Shown: in pieces, positions 1-11,923 of the stretch
Position numbering within the stretch: the first letter of the stretch is position 1
Layout of the letters: every line of letters begins with the position of its first letter
Source of the DNA: Antedon mediterranea
Lineage: Eukaryota; Echinodermata; Crinoidea; Comatulida; Antedonidae
NCBI RefSeq assembly: GCF_964355755.1
Contig: NC_092672.1
Location: 21,202,501 to 21,266,500, forward strand
DNA: 64,000 nucleotides
Direction of reading: 5' to 3'
Notes under the pieces: model-generated
Databases searched by the model: none
What the model saw: only the letters and a program-made list of their open reading frames with translations
Told to the model about the DNA's origin: nothing
Program-made: the position numbers and the translations under genes

Positions 1-2060
1 GAAACGTTGCATTACATTTCCTGAAATGTATTTATATAATTAGATTACTAAATAATTTATCAATAACCACAAAAATCAGTTTTTACTGGTTAAAATACTG
101 TTCAATATTCTATAATCTATGCTCAATCTAACTTCGCGGGACTGAAAATTTCCCATAAAATAATGGAATGTTCCAGATATATGCAATAAACCAATCAGAT
201 CACAGGCAATTAGTGACGAATTGCATATTCGCCGTTTATTGAGGTGCGTAAACAGTGTGCGCGATGCGCGTTTTGCTCACACGAAGTGACGAATCGATAT
301 TCGACGCATCGTGGGACGAATGATTATAATATCACAATATATTCGCCAAATTATAATTAAAATAATTAATTAATAAAATAAGATACGCAGTTGATATTTG
401 CATCAATTGTTCTTTAGAATAAATACTTTCGAAATATACAAAAAAGAATTTCGCGCCAAAAATGACGATTCGCCGGTTCGTGTGACGAGTGACGATATGT
501 CAGTCACATATTTTCCATCTTCATGTTTGGTGTAGGACATTAAAACTGCATTCATTGTCACGTTTTCTGAGCTTTCAAAGCCTGTTCTTTAATATCAGTT
601 CAAATATTCTAGCACTCTAATATTGTTCAATGTTTTTAATGTCTTGATTTGTGGTGAAAGGAATGGATGGCAGATCCAGAGGGAGAAAGTAAAGTACTTT
701 CAATTCATTAATTAAAACACATTGTTTTAGCGCCGTGCTAATTTAGTCTTTATTAGAGGTTGCCATTGCTGTTGCTGTCGTCACACAAAATTATTGTTAT
801 GGGTGTTTTGCTAAGTGGTATGACACATGTTCTTTTGCTGCCTAGCTAGATAATTCTGAAGAATATTATCAGCCTAGACAAAGAGCGCACAGGAGAAATA
901 TTTGAATACTCATTTACCCAAGCGATTCCTATACTGTAATTTGAAAACAGTCCTGATAGTCTCTCCAAAACATTGGAGAGTTTGTGTGTTTGAAAACTAC
1001 TGAAAAGATGTTCAATTGCATTTTTTGATTACTAAACCCTGCAAAAAGTGCATCAGTAGATCGAGAACATTTAGCTCTGGAGACTGTAAAAAATTATCTT
1101 TGAGGTACCATAATGGAAGATCGCTTAAATGCATTGTTATTGATGTTTGTTCATCAGGACAACTTTATTACGATGTCATTATTCTTAAGTATGTGAATAT
1201 GTATCCCCGCTGGATGAAGTATGTAGGCCTATTTTTATTTATTAAATTTACAGCATTGTTATTACATGTTATTGTTAAGATAATAAAATTAATAAGCAGT
1301 ATAGAGATTCAGCCACTGATTACCACAGCATTGTCATTTTTTAATAATTTTCCTTTTGACCTTTTTTAAAATAAGATATAGGCCTATAGCCCTAAAATCC
1401 TAAAACACGCTCTTTCACTATGTATATTATTTAACATAACTAGGGCAATATGATAAATTTGAAGTCGTGTCATTTTTTTAAAGTAGTTAATAGGCAGCTT
1501 TCGAAACACACGACGCAGCGATTATCGAGATAAAAAAGACTGAAATCCTACTGCGCATGCGAGAGCAAAGCCAGTTTGTTCGGCCTTCTCATCATGAGAC
1601 GAGATCCGGCTGATTTGGCATATGCCTGGAAGACATGACTTGTACTACTGATTGTATTTTATTTAGAAAGATATTTAAGAACTGTTGTGTGATGACAATG
1701 TGTTAAATTAGGCCTATAGACCCTAGTAGGGAAATGCGATCATCATCATGAATCATGGTGATAAGGATGGCGATGGCAGGTGTTTTAGTATTAGCGATAT
1801 GACAATGACCTGATCACGTTCTTATAAAATTGAAACAGTTTATAATTCGTGATGCGAAAGGCATGCAACGGTATCCATGGTTGACTGACTTCCGCGTCTC
1901 GCGTCGCCACTTTGAAAGCTCACTGTTATTGCCATACCGGAAGTACCTTTATCAGGGAATTCCCCCTGATGGTCACATTGAACGTGTGTTTACCAGCGGA
2001 ATAAGTAGACTACGATCTTTTTACCAATTTTTAACACGCTATGGGAGTGTCATTTCCGAC
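1..2060. other. No gene recognised
   Basis: AT-rich sequence in which I see no credible exon or element. Short open frames here lack any recognisable motif. The only structure noted is a cluster of GACGAAT / ATTCG(T/C)C words in both orientations between about 210 and 490, embedded in locally CpG-richer sequence. Confidence 0.5.
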
Positions 2061-2067
2061 CAACTAT

Positions 2068-2146
2068 AGGTGCCATTTATCATAAATTTTACGTGCGGGA
2101 ATACCATTTCTAACCGTCTAGGGGTGTCATTTAACAAAATTTGCTT
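2068..2146. repeat. Dispersed repeat shared with 24769-24845
   Basis: About 80 bp beginning AGGTGCCATTTAT and ending AACAAAATTTGCTT recurs with scattered substitutions and small length differences at 24769-24845 in the same orientation. It probably marks two fragments of an unidentified old dispersed element. No ends or target duplications are visible. Confidence 0.6.
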
Positions 2147-2627
2147 CACCACAGGTCCCACCTGTGCCTCATGTACTTGGTGACTGGTTGCGTCCCCTCT
2201 CCCATTTACTAGAAGGCTAGATCCGCCCTTGTTTATGATGAGCAACAATGCCTGTTTTCTGTGTGGTGTAATTAAAAAGAAGTAAATATGATTGCAACTT
2301 CATTCTCCTTGTACCTCCTTGTACACACCTTGAAATTGAATTGCATAAATGAATAATTAAATATCAAAATGAATAATATTAAACATAATGTTAGTCCATT
2401 ATGTACTTCATATTTCATATCATAAAACGCTACCAGGCACTAATAATAGAATTAGAAGCCAGGCATATACAGTAGGCACATTGGTGGGCTGGTTTGTCCT
2501 GAATTCAACTTGTTATAGTAGCCTAAGGTGCCCCAAATACAACATTTGGCAAAATTCTGCCAGGAAGACTTTTTTTCAGTAGTTAGGTAGTTTAACCTAA
2601 TGTAATAACATGTCTGGTGACTCCCTA

Positions 2628-3235
2628 CTTTATTTATTTATTATTTATTTCCTTTATTGCATCAAGTAAACAGTGATGAAGTTTACATAAATATAATAGT
2701 AAATAATTATGTAAACATATAGTATAACACAGTCCAAACAAGTAATACTAAAATATATCATAGTTTACAAATCAGTCTTTCAATGGCCATCATAGTACAG
2801 TACATCCAGTAACACAAACCAATAGGGGTTCACCATTTGCTTATCATAACTCAGTTACTGATCATTCACCAATCATTGAAAACTCTATGGAAAGTAATGA
2901 AGTTGTTTGTGCGTTGTGTCCGGACTTTGGGAAGGGTGAACAATCTAACGCGTCGGAGCTGATGGTTGTGTGTGGGAGGTTTAGGTAAGAGAGAGTGTAA
3001 TATATGATCTTCTTTTTTCATTTTATCAAAGAATTTTCTTGACAACTTCTTGCGGCGTTCAGATAGAGCGATGATGTTAAGGTATCTGCGGGTATCAGCA
3101 TACGAGGTACCATCGGGGCATATTATGAAAAAAGATGGTGGATATAAAGGTGGATAACTTTTGCTATAATAGTATGAAAATATAAATCTGAAGTTGAATA
3201 AAAATACCAGAAATGTAAAATTCAAGTTATATTAC
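2628..3235 (-). mobile_element. 5'-truncated LINE, 3' end only
   Basis: Minus-strand fragment of a non-LTR retrotransposon. From about 3150 to 2866 the frame reads like the extreme C-terminus of a CR1/L2/Jockey-type ORF2 protein: a CPDGTSYADTRRYLNI segment, then SERRKKL, a KMKKEDH stretch and LLPKP, ending with a run rich in R, T and N before the stop. About 200 bp of 3' UTR follows, then a short A/T-rich tail of AAATAA units at about 2628-2660, typical of LINE 3' ends. The reverse transcriptase and endonuclease are absent, so this is a dead 5'-truncated copy. The clade is uncertain; the LINE assignment is fairly firm. Confidence 0.7.
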
Positions 3236-3239
3236 CTAT

Positions 3240-6045
3240 ATTTAGTCATTTTTTACAACACTGTTTATTTTTCATAGCTTTTTAAAATGCCTCTCTATTT
3301 ACAAAATTTGTGTACACAAGAATAGAGATTTTACTGTGTAATTTGAACTACTGATAATAAAATGCTTATTTTCAACAAGCTTGTGTAACACAAATGAAAT
3401 CCCAAAAATTATGAAACATAGGGAAAACTATAGATCAATAATTATTGGAATGTATGATCAATAGAAATTTTTGGCCCGCACCTGGCCTTTAAATTGGGTG
3501 TGCGGCCAAATATTATTTGAAAGGTATTAAAACCCATTTCTAGACTGGTATTTTGTGTGGATATCATAGATAAAACTACCCCTACAGCATCGCAAAGAAG
3601 AATTTTAATAGTTCTGAAGACTTTTTTTATAATTAGGATTTTATATCAAAATCATATATCACAGTTTAAACTTTTTAATCAAAAATACTATGTAGAAATG
3701 TTGTCATCAGTGACTTAACTATAGCAATACTGTGCAACTCCTTTTCATAACTGTCTCAGTTGTGAGTTCACTTCCAGGATTCAACATTTTTTTGAATTAC
3801 TACTTTTCTGAAATATGGTGAGGGACCTAAATGATGTATCTCTACAAAACATTAAAGACCCCCACCCTGCATCGAGTAACTCTTTTAGAACAATTCTGTC
3901 CTTAACATTTTATAGCATGCAAATACAGGTTCCTGGCAAAGAAGCATAAAAGTGGACGTACAGTAGTTGTGCAAACATTTGGGAGGTTTTGCATACGTCA
4001 CACAAACTTATTCGTTTTCGTAAGCCAGTACAAATCTGTTTCGCATGGCAAAGAAATATTGAGAGCGCCATCCAAAATATGACTGCTGTAAATTTGAATG
4101 AAGCGCAGGTACATGTTGCAATGGTTGCCTATAGGCCTAGTGTAGCGAGAGAGGACTTTAAAAACTACTATTTATCAAAATTGACTTGGCATTTTTACTA
4201 AATTACTTTCAATAAATTATCTATATTTATATTATAATCATGAATCAATTTTTTATTCAATGCAAAGTGTGCAAAACAGATAAAAAACTATGACTAGTGA
4301 TTTTCTTCAACACAAATACGCTTTACGAATATCGGCTCAAAAGTTTAACAAATGTATGACCTATCCGTTTCCATTATCGTATTTGTAAGGTTGCGAAACC
4401 TCCATATTATTGGTGCCATCATATTATATCAACATCTTTATAGGTTATGTAGAATCTGTAGCAAAGCTAGCATCGATATGACTTTACTCCAATACTATAA
4501 AATGAAAATAGAGAATATTTAATAATCTTAATGAATCACAGGATCAAGTGTAAAATTGTATTCAGAGATTTATGGAAAGTTATGGTTTCAATTAATGTAT
4601 ACCCAATTTGTAATAATAACGCTAAACCAAATAGGGTGAAGTTTGAAGAACTTAGTGGTTAAGTCATTTTTCAACTGTTATAGTCTAATTGATACTAGAT
4701 TGTACCATGTCAAAATGTTAGCAAACTCCCTGCTTCGTAGCAATACTACAATTTTTTCATGAATATTTTCTGATTGTTGTAATACCAACATAAACATGGT
4801 CGATTTATCTAAAACAGATCAATGAAAAATTAAAATAGAGATCTAAAACAACAGATTAAATTGTCTGCTTTATGGCATATTTAACTGTCTACTTGCCCTC
4901 ATTTTAAAATTAGTTTGTCATAACATGTTTATATATACAGCCATGAAAAATAGGAATACCAATACCAAAAATATAAAAAGATGGGATTTATAATTTAATG
5001 AATAGAGCACTCAAACAGACAGAGGAAACATTTTTGTTTTTGGTTATGCATTTTGTTTACCGTCAATACCCACATTCTGGATTTCTATAGTACATTTATC
5101 TTTCCAGTTCATATTTTATACATACAAATTGAGAACCACCAATTCATCACCATTTCCACTTACATTAAAGCAATAATTTGTATAGTATGTTTTTATGGTG
5201 AACTATTATAATTTTATTTAAAGCAATTTTAGATAAAAGCTATGCATAGAAATCTTTTGAATTGCAATAAATAAACACATGACCTTTTTGTACGACATTT
5301 AAAAAAGGCATTATACTAGTAATAGTGAACAAAAACTATGATGCCAAGTTGGTGCTCGAGGCAGAAATGTGTTTAAGAATTGTTGTATTTTTTGAAAAAT
5401 CAGTGGATCAAAAATATTTAAAAAACAATAATTAAAATGAAGTTGCAACAATTTGAATATCATTTATTAGTAGGAATGTACAAAAGCCCTAAACTCATAC
5501 TTACAATGATTATACTGCAATATTACAGTGAGAGCTCACACATTTCATTTTACATACACATGCACTTGAAAATGAAATGAAAGTTACACAATGATGACAC
5601 ATTATCTTCAAAACAAATGTAAATGTACTTTACAATTGTTTCTCCACTTAACTGTTTTCATAGTCACATTATTATCATTTATATGGGACTGTTTTGTACT
5701 ACAATACTTTATGCTGTTATCAAAATGACTTTATACTATACTGCAATATTTACATTGATCTTCTGTTCTGGTGAAGTAGACCCTATCATAGAGGCTTACA
5801 CTATGTATATCAAGGTCTACTCGCCCTAATTTGGCCAACATTTTCGGCCGCTATAAATGTATTGGCCACGAAACATTAATTACATTACTCAAAATTTGTC
5901 TAGATAGTCTAGTTAGTTTTAGATAGTTTTCCCTTTCTTCATTTATATATTCACTTAGAAAAACTTGCCTCAAATACCTGTCTGAACTCAATGAAATGTG
6001 AAATGTTATTTTAAACTTTTTTTCTGTATTTAAGTTTATTTAATT
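3240..6045. other. No gene recognised; partly duplicated intron-like sequence
   Basis: AT-rich, non-coding by eye. Short stretches (for example GTCTGCTTTATGGCATATTT near 4860 and CTACTCGCCCTAATTTG near 5820) recur at about 16055 and 16603. The block just upstream of copy A therefore has a diverged relative just downstream of it, consistent with tandem segmental duplication of intron sequence. Confidence 0.5.
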
Positions 6046-6157
6046 TTTACACTTTAGGGGTGTCATACTTTATTTCATCGTTCACACCAACAGTTGATTG
6101 AATGTAATGTTTAAATATTATCTACTCAACAAAAATATGTTCCATTTGTATAATTTA

Positions 6158-7612
6158 TCTATATATAAATTTACGTAAGGGCAAAATTCGATAAATCGCG
6201 GTTTATTTCTAGAATTTTTTTTCGATTTTATATAAAGTTGGTTCGTACTTTCGGTACTCATTTTAACCATCTGATGTAACCCTGTTTACTAATTAAATTG
6301 AGTTAAATAATTAGTTATTGACGATTAAAACGAATTTAGGTTCAACGATTTGCCCCAAATAGGGGTGTTTCGTGGTTGTGGTATACACTGTCTGATGGAT
6401 GTCAATCTTAAAAAATACCTGCACACAATAATACAAGGATGCTTCGCATTTTCCTATCTCATCCTACGATAACTGTTTTTAATAGCTGAAAACCGGTTGA
6501 ACAGCTCGAGTACAGCATCATAATATTGAAGACAGGTTGATTTTCTTTAAAAAATACTATTTTGATAGATTTAATATACGTTTATGCAAATGTTTTGATC
6601 TGCGATAAATGGAACATTCCAATCTCTGTTCCACAAGTTTCTAATCCCCTCAGGCGTAGTAAAGACAAGTACAGTCATAACAGAAATTCGATCCATTTTT
6701 TTTTTCTATCTGTGTTGCAGAGGTTGGATAAAGGTATTTTTTTAACGGATTATGAGCTAGCCTTTCCAGTCGTCTTCTATTATGTACAATCAACTTTATT
6801 ATTGCAGTTAAACCACCATCCACACCACCACCCTCCCCTCACTGGCATGAGTAGCGTTGTAAAGCCAGTAGAGGACAGGCTTACAGTACGAAGGATCGCA
6901 TGCCCTAAACGCAGAACAACTTTGATGGTTAGGAACCAACTTAAGTATGAATTGGCTCTCAGAAACAATTGAAAACCATTAGGCCTACTAATTAAGTTGA
7001 GTTAGATAATTATCTATTGACGATTAAAGCGAATTTACGATTTTCCCCAAATAGAGGTGTTTACTTTATTACTGACAGTTCCTTCTGAACGTTTGTATTA
7101 ATTAATAATGTAATTAGTGATGTATCGTTACATGTAGGCCTACTGTACTATTTCAATCGACTATGACTGTGACAGTTTCAACAAAGTATTAAATTGCAAT
7201 GTTTTACTGTGTTTAGTGTAGGCCCTATATTATTTGTAAAACATGAAAACAATTAATATTTCGTTACTAAATGGATAAAGAATACATTTAAAAATTGTTC
7301 GTCTTTGCACCCATCTTTTTCCTCATCCATCAACCATAATGTTACATACAAAATACAAATTCAGTTTGTTACAAAACAATTGGTCTTATTTCGCTTTCGG
7401 AAGTAATTCCCAGGGTGCTAATTTTAGTTGAGTACATAAATCACCGTGTCTATTTATTCGTTCCTGTAAACGACATGTATTATTGTCGGGTCCTGCATGT
7501 ACATTTGAAGTCACCAGTTTTTTAACGCTGAAATCACTATTATATATGTATTCGAGAACCATCTGTGGGCACGACCTAGATGGTACGCGAGCGAAGCGAG
7601 CGTACCATCTAG
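6158..7612 (+). mobile_element. Non-autonomous Helitron
   Basis: The element has all terminal hallmarks of a canonical Helitron: a 5' end TCTATATATAAATTTACG preceded by host A (6157), and a 3' end with a GC-rich hairpin (ATGGTACGC / GCGTACCAT, 7580-7608) then CTAG (7609-7612) followed by host T. There is no target duplication, as expected for insertion between A and T. Copy B lacks the whole block, running straight through the equivalent site near 32970. No Rep/helicase coding sequence is visible. An internal direct repeat (about 6287-6370 and 6985-7060, sharing GATTAAA.CGAATTTA and CCCCAAATAG.GGTGTTT) is present. Strand is given by the 3' hairpin. Confidence 0.8.
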
Positions 7613-8479
7613 TAGTAATAAATTAATAAACCTTACATTATTCTTTCTTTGCGCATCTAAATACCTTATAAAGTATGAATACACATGTGGTTGATAACCA
7701 CAATAAAATAAAATATAGATAAATTGGCCAGACATGACATACATGTTCTTTTAATTCTAATTGGTACACATACTGGCCCACATCTTTCTGTTTCACTACA
7801 TCATACTGGTCCTGCCAGTTGAATCTATTTCTACAGAGCAATCTCACTATTTAAACAAATTCCGAAACTTATTTAAAAGGTGAGATTCTATGGTGTTTTC
7901 TGTCTGCAAATAACTTTATCAATTCCAATAATTCAGACATCAATGAATAAAAATAAACAAGAAATAATTTTTACTGTAAAAAAAGACTTTCTGAGATAAC
8001 AGTTTTAATTATTGTTCTTTCTTCATTAAATGATATTTTCTAAATTGTTATTCTATTTAATAATTTAAGAAATAAAGATTTATTATCAATTATTATTGTT
8101 TAAAAAACAGTAGTAAACATTTTGTGTAACATAAATATAGTTTAAATTACTATAGACTATAGTACTATACATATTCCTAGTGGCATTACTCCCTAAGGTT
8201 GGAGTGACCCACTCATACCCACAAACATTTCAGTGAACAAAAAATGTATAATTTTCCATGAGCTTTTGTTGTACAGCAGCAGCCGACAAACATACACACT
8301 AATCAAACAATTGTCATCTATATACACCCCATTCGGCAAAAATATTTACCATAGAGAAAGGATTGTTTTGACCATTATTCAATGATATATATGATGGTAA
8401 TTATACTTGGCCTCTATGTTGACAGCCAAAACACAGTTACTGTTTTTGTTGGAAGAATTTCATCTGGTTGTGGAATAGG

Positions 8480-8645
8480 TATTACATAAAATTTCTTTTT
8501 GAACAACCAAAAATAGTATAAGCAAACTTACAGTACGTTTCGAAACCTATCAGGTTTCATTCTCAACTGGCGTTTCATCGTCTAGCGTTGTTAATCCCAT
8601 GACGACGATGAGTTGGTATAGCGCCACCAATAGGTCCAAAAGGAC
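8480..8645. repeat. Inverted pseudo-LTR, left arm
   Basis: Reverse complement of 9481-9646 over 166 bp with one mismatch seen. It carries the last coding codons of the Penelope-like gene in antisense orientation, showing that it is derived from the element's 3' end. Confidence 0.85.
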
Positions 8646-8724
8646 TATTTCGATGACATTCTTGCCAGCATTCCCTTGCATGCAGCTACTTATCTAAACA
8701 ATCACTTAAACAACATTGATACTA

Positions 8725-9551
8725 CCCAAAATTAAATTTCAAGTCAAATCACCCATTACAACACAAACTCAGTGTTATTAATACGCTTGTGGACAGATGT
8801 GAAAACATAGTTTCAACACCTGAAGGACAGAAACAGGAATTGGATCACATACCCAGATTGGACATTCAAGAAGGTAGAAAAACAACGACTCCAAAAACAG
8901 CAACGACAGCTTGATCAAAATCGCAGCAAAGGTACAACATCTACTAAAGAAAAGTCACGTTGCAACATCGGGATCCCATACACTAAAGGTCTGTCTGAAC
9001 GCATAAAAAGAGTTTTCAACCAATATCAAATTGACACCTTTTTCATCCCATCTAATAAGATCAGGCAAAACCTCGTTCATCCGAAAGACCGCATCGAAAA
9101 AGACCAAGTATGCGGTTGCATCTACAAACTACAATGTTTGAACTGTCCACAAGCTTACATAGGGGAAACAGGGAGGGCTTTAAAAATACGCATAAAAGAA
9201 CATCGCACAGACACAGAAAACAACACGGGAGGGATATTAACCAGGGCTCAAAGATCGTCTACATCATCAATCGTACATAAATCTGCAATAACAGATCATG
9301 CACTACAACACAATCACCTCATTGATTGGAACGCTGCTATCCTTGAGAAAGAATGCAACACTCAAAAAAGGCAAATAAAAGAATCGATCAACATCAGAAA
9401 ACATGGAAAAATCATGAACAGAGATGAAGGAGCCCACGAATTGTCACACATTTATGATCAACTATTGGAGAAGGGGGCACGTCCTTTTGGACCTATTGGT
9501 GGCGCTATACCAACTCATCGTCGTCATGGGATTAACAACGCTAGACGATGA
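8725..9551 (+). pseudogene. Penelope-like polyprotein C-terminus with GIY-YIG endonuclease
   Basis: Coding remnant of a Penelope-like reverse transcriptase/endonuclease. About 8740-8850 resembles the conserved linker after the RT (SNHPLQHKLSVINTL..RCENIVST..). After a frameshift or small deletion near 8850, a second frame is open from about 8814 to the stop at 9549-9551. It contains a PYTKGLSERIKRVF block, NLVHPKDRIEKDQVCGCIY, the paired cysteines of KLQCLNC, and YIGETGRALKIRIKEH, which together form the GIY-YIG nuclease signature of this superfamily. In living elements the protein copies and inserts the element in the nucleus. The fingers/palm RT motifs are missing, so this copy is dead. The frame has no convincing ATG of its own. 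Confidence 0.8.
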
Positions 9552-9646
9552 AACGCCAGTTGAGAATGAAACCTGATAGGTTTCGAAACGTACTGTAAGT
9601 TCGCTTATACTATTTTTGGTTGTTCAAAAAGAAATTTTATGTAATA
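9481..9646. repeat. Inverted pseudo-LTR, right arm
   Basis: Mate of 8480-8645. It begins within the GIY-YIG frame (GTCCTTTTGG) and runs about 95 bp past its stop codon into non-coding sequence. Confidence 0.85.
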
Positions 9647-9841
9647 CAGTTATTGTTTATTGAACATAGGTCTTACAAACTAATGTCTGCATACTGTACA
9701 TATCTCAAGACCCTCTGTGCACATGCCCAGTTTGAGTTTACAAATTCCCATTTAGACTTTCTTACCAGACATGCTTTGGGGTGTGCTCATGCCCAGCTTG
9801 TGTTTCTAAATACCCATTTTTTCAGCCTCAGTAATCTATTA

Positions 9842-10759
9842 TACAAATAATGAATGTTTATGAGTGTAATGGTACAAATTATGGCACGATGTGAATGATG
9901 AAAAGTTATATCAACGAGGCAAAGCCGAGTTGATATAACCTTTCATCATTCACCAAGTGCCATTATTTGTACCATTACACGAATACAAAACATTCATTAT
10001 TTGTTTTATATAACATCTAAATAAATTCTAGTTATTTGAATCAAATAAAAGGTAGCCCTACCCTAGCCAAAGCTTACTACATTTCATTCACACACATTGA
10101 TTAAAAACAGTAACATTTGGTTTTTAATAATGTTATATTAAATGTTATATTTATATGGATTTCGTAAACACACCTATTTTTGTGTTAATTATGTCAACAA
10201 ACGACCAAACAATCCTAGGCCTAGCAAGGCTAAAACGCCTAGGCTAGGCCTAGCCTAAATACTAGCATGGCCTAGGCTAGGTCTAGTAGCCTAGTACTAG
10301 CTTGGCTGAAAGGCAAAACTTCGACAGACAATTGGAACTTATCTAAGCTAATTATGGTTTTTCCAACAATTCCACGTCTTGTAGGGATGTCCCCATTAAT
10401 TAATCAAAATCCTAAAAACGATCTAAAGCTAATTTAAATGCCTTTTTGAATGAAATTAGTACATAATGTCCAAATCGTACACAAATATCTGCTGCTGTTG
10501 CATATCTCGCGGTGGTGTTTACAAATGAAACTGAGACCAGACGACAGGTGGCGCTGTTGTATTTCACAGTACAATAGCCATATCATATAGGATAATTAGT
10601 GTACTAGATTTTTTTTCATCCGCGAGACGTTTTTTTTTCGTACACAAAAATGTTTCAAAAAGTACTATTTAACGATCGTTGAATAGTGCGTACTATTGCA
10701 CGCCATGTGACCCACATTCGTCCAATCAAATGACAGGAATTTATATAGGTGTTATATAA
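9842..10759 (+). mobile_element. 918-bp TA-flanked element, copy 1, with terminal palindrome
   Basis: Inserted in copy A between TA dinucleotides (9840-9841 and 10760-10761); copy B runs through the site uninterrupted near 33888. One end (9842 to about 10001) is a ~150-bp near-palindrome centred near 9920 with a GAGGCAAAGCCGAG core. Next to it starts TTATATAACATCTAAATAAATTC, whose diverged inverted mate closes the other end (10725-10759, ending GGTGTTATATAA). The interior is rich in CTAGGCCTAG words at 10210-10310. No coding capacity is evident. It is likely a non-autonomous DNA transposon; the TA duplication would fit a Tc1/mariner-like machinery, but the family is unknown. Confidence 0.75.
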
Positions 10760-11923
10760 TATAAGCTTCTGCATGGCTAATGCTTCCGTTCTCTTGAATG
10801 TAACTGCCTAAAGGACTGGTGCGAAAATTATTGTTTACTTTTGAAAATTAACTTTTTTATTTATTTTATTTACTGAAGTATAAAAAATGTTGATGGGATA
10901 AGCAATGATTATGGAACATACAGCACTATATTTGTTTATTGGTATACTCCTGGTGAGCATGGTCTACTAGGAAAGTTTTAGCCTCAGTGAATATTATTCA
11001 CATCCTATACACAATATATTGAACTTTTTGTCTTCAATGTTCATCAAAATAATATATTAATATCAGATTAATTATTTTTGTTTTAAATTAGTTATATAGG
11101 ATTTATATAATTTTTTATTAGATAATTGTTAGTTGCATTAAATTTGTTTGAAATGTCAGTATGTATACATATGAATAAATAATGTTTATTATTTCTTTTA
11201 TAATTACTGTATAATGTCTTATTTCCAGTGATTGTTTTTGTTATATCCTTGAAATAAAAAGAATATAATATTTTTTTTGGTGTAAATTTTAATCATTTTA
11301 ATAAGTCAATTCAATAAATATAAAACACAAATAATAAAGATGTTATAAAATCTATTAAAATGTATAAATTTTAATATTTTTTACATTGATATGCATCAGC
11401 CAAACCTTCACCCACTTTAAAGACAGGCTTGAGCTATCCAGGGAGGTATGAAAATGGTCATCGTATTTCTAAAAACTGTCCATTTGATCTAACAAATTAA
11501 AAAAATGAAAACATGTTTATACATATCTGTTATGTGGTTCAAAAAGATGTCTAAAATTAACTTGTTTATCTATTTTAGTCATGTGCAACGTGACTCTACA
11601 GCTCACTATGTTGGTCGGTTGGTGAACACTAACTCAAATTTGTATATGGCCTTGTTTTTTTATCAGATTAAACTCAACATTAATATTGTTACAATCAATA
11701 TTTAGACTAACGTGTGTACGTCAAACCTCTTGAAACGGACAATGTTTTGTTGGTACACTAACAAATTTTTCTTTAGAATAGTGCAGACCATTATCTCTGA
11801 TATTATAAAATAATAGATTTGCATTACAGACAAAATAATATTCCATGTGCAAGGCTTCCAATTGAAATGAAAGTACCAAAGCAATCGATAAAATATGATA
11901 TACTACACTCACAATAACTTGTA

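Larger units (their letters stand above)
8480..9646 (+). mobile_element. Penelope-like element remnant with inverted pseudo-LTRs
   Basis: A 1.17-kb element bounded by 166-bp inverted repeats (8480-8645 and 9481-9646; I see one mismatch, near 8524). The right arm overlaps the C-terminal coding end and stop codon of the GIY-YIG gene, as in Penelope-like elements whose pseudo-LTRs can lie in inverted orientation. The interior holds only the end of the polyprotein, so the insertion is strongly 5'-truncated. The corresponding place in copy B (near 33640) has no such sequence, so the insertion is private to copy A. No clean target duplication could be fixed by eye. Confidence 0.8.

Noticed and set aside
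1016-1369. 117-codon + strand open frame
   Set aside because: Low-complexity, hydrophobic translation of AT-rich DNA with no credible start context, motif or splice support.
9138-9551. GIY-YIG frame as a host nuclease or homing endonuclease
   Set aside because: The upstream PYTKGLSERIKRVF and VHPKD blocks and the inverted pseudo-LTRs are those of Penelope-like elements.
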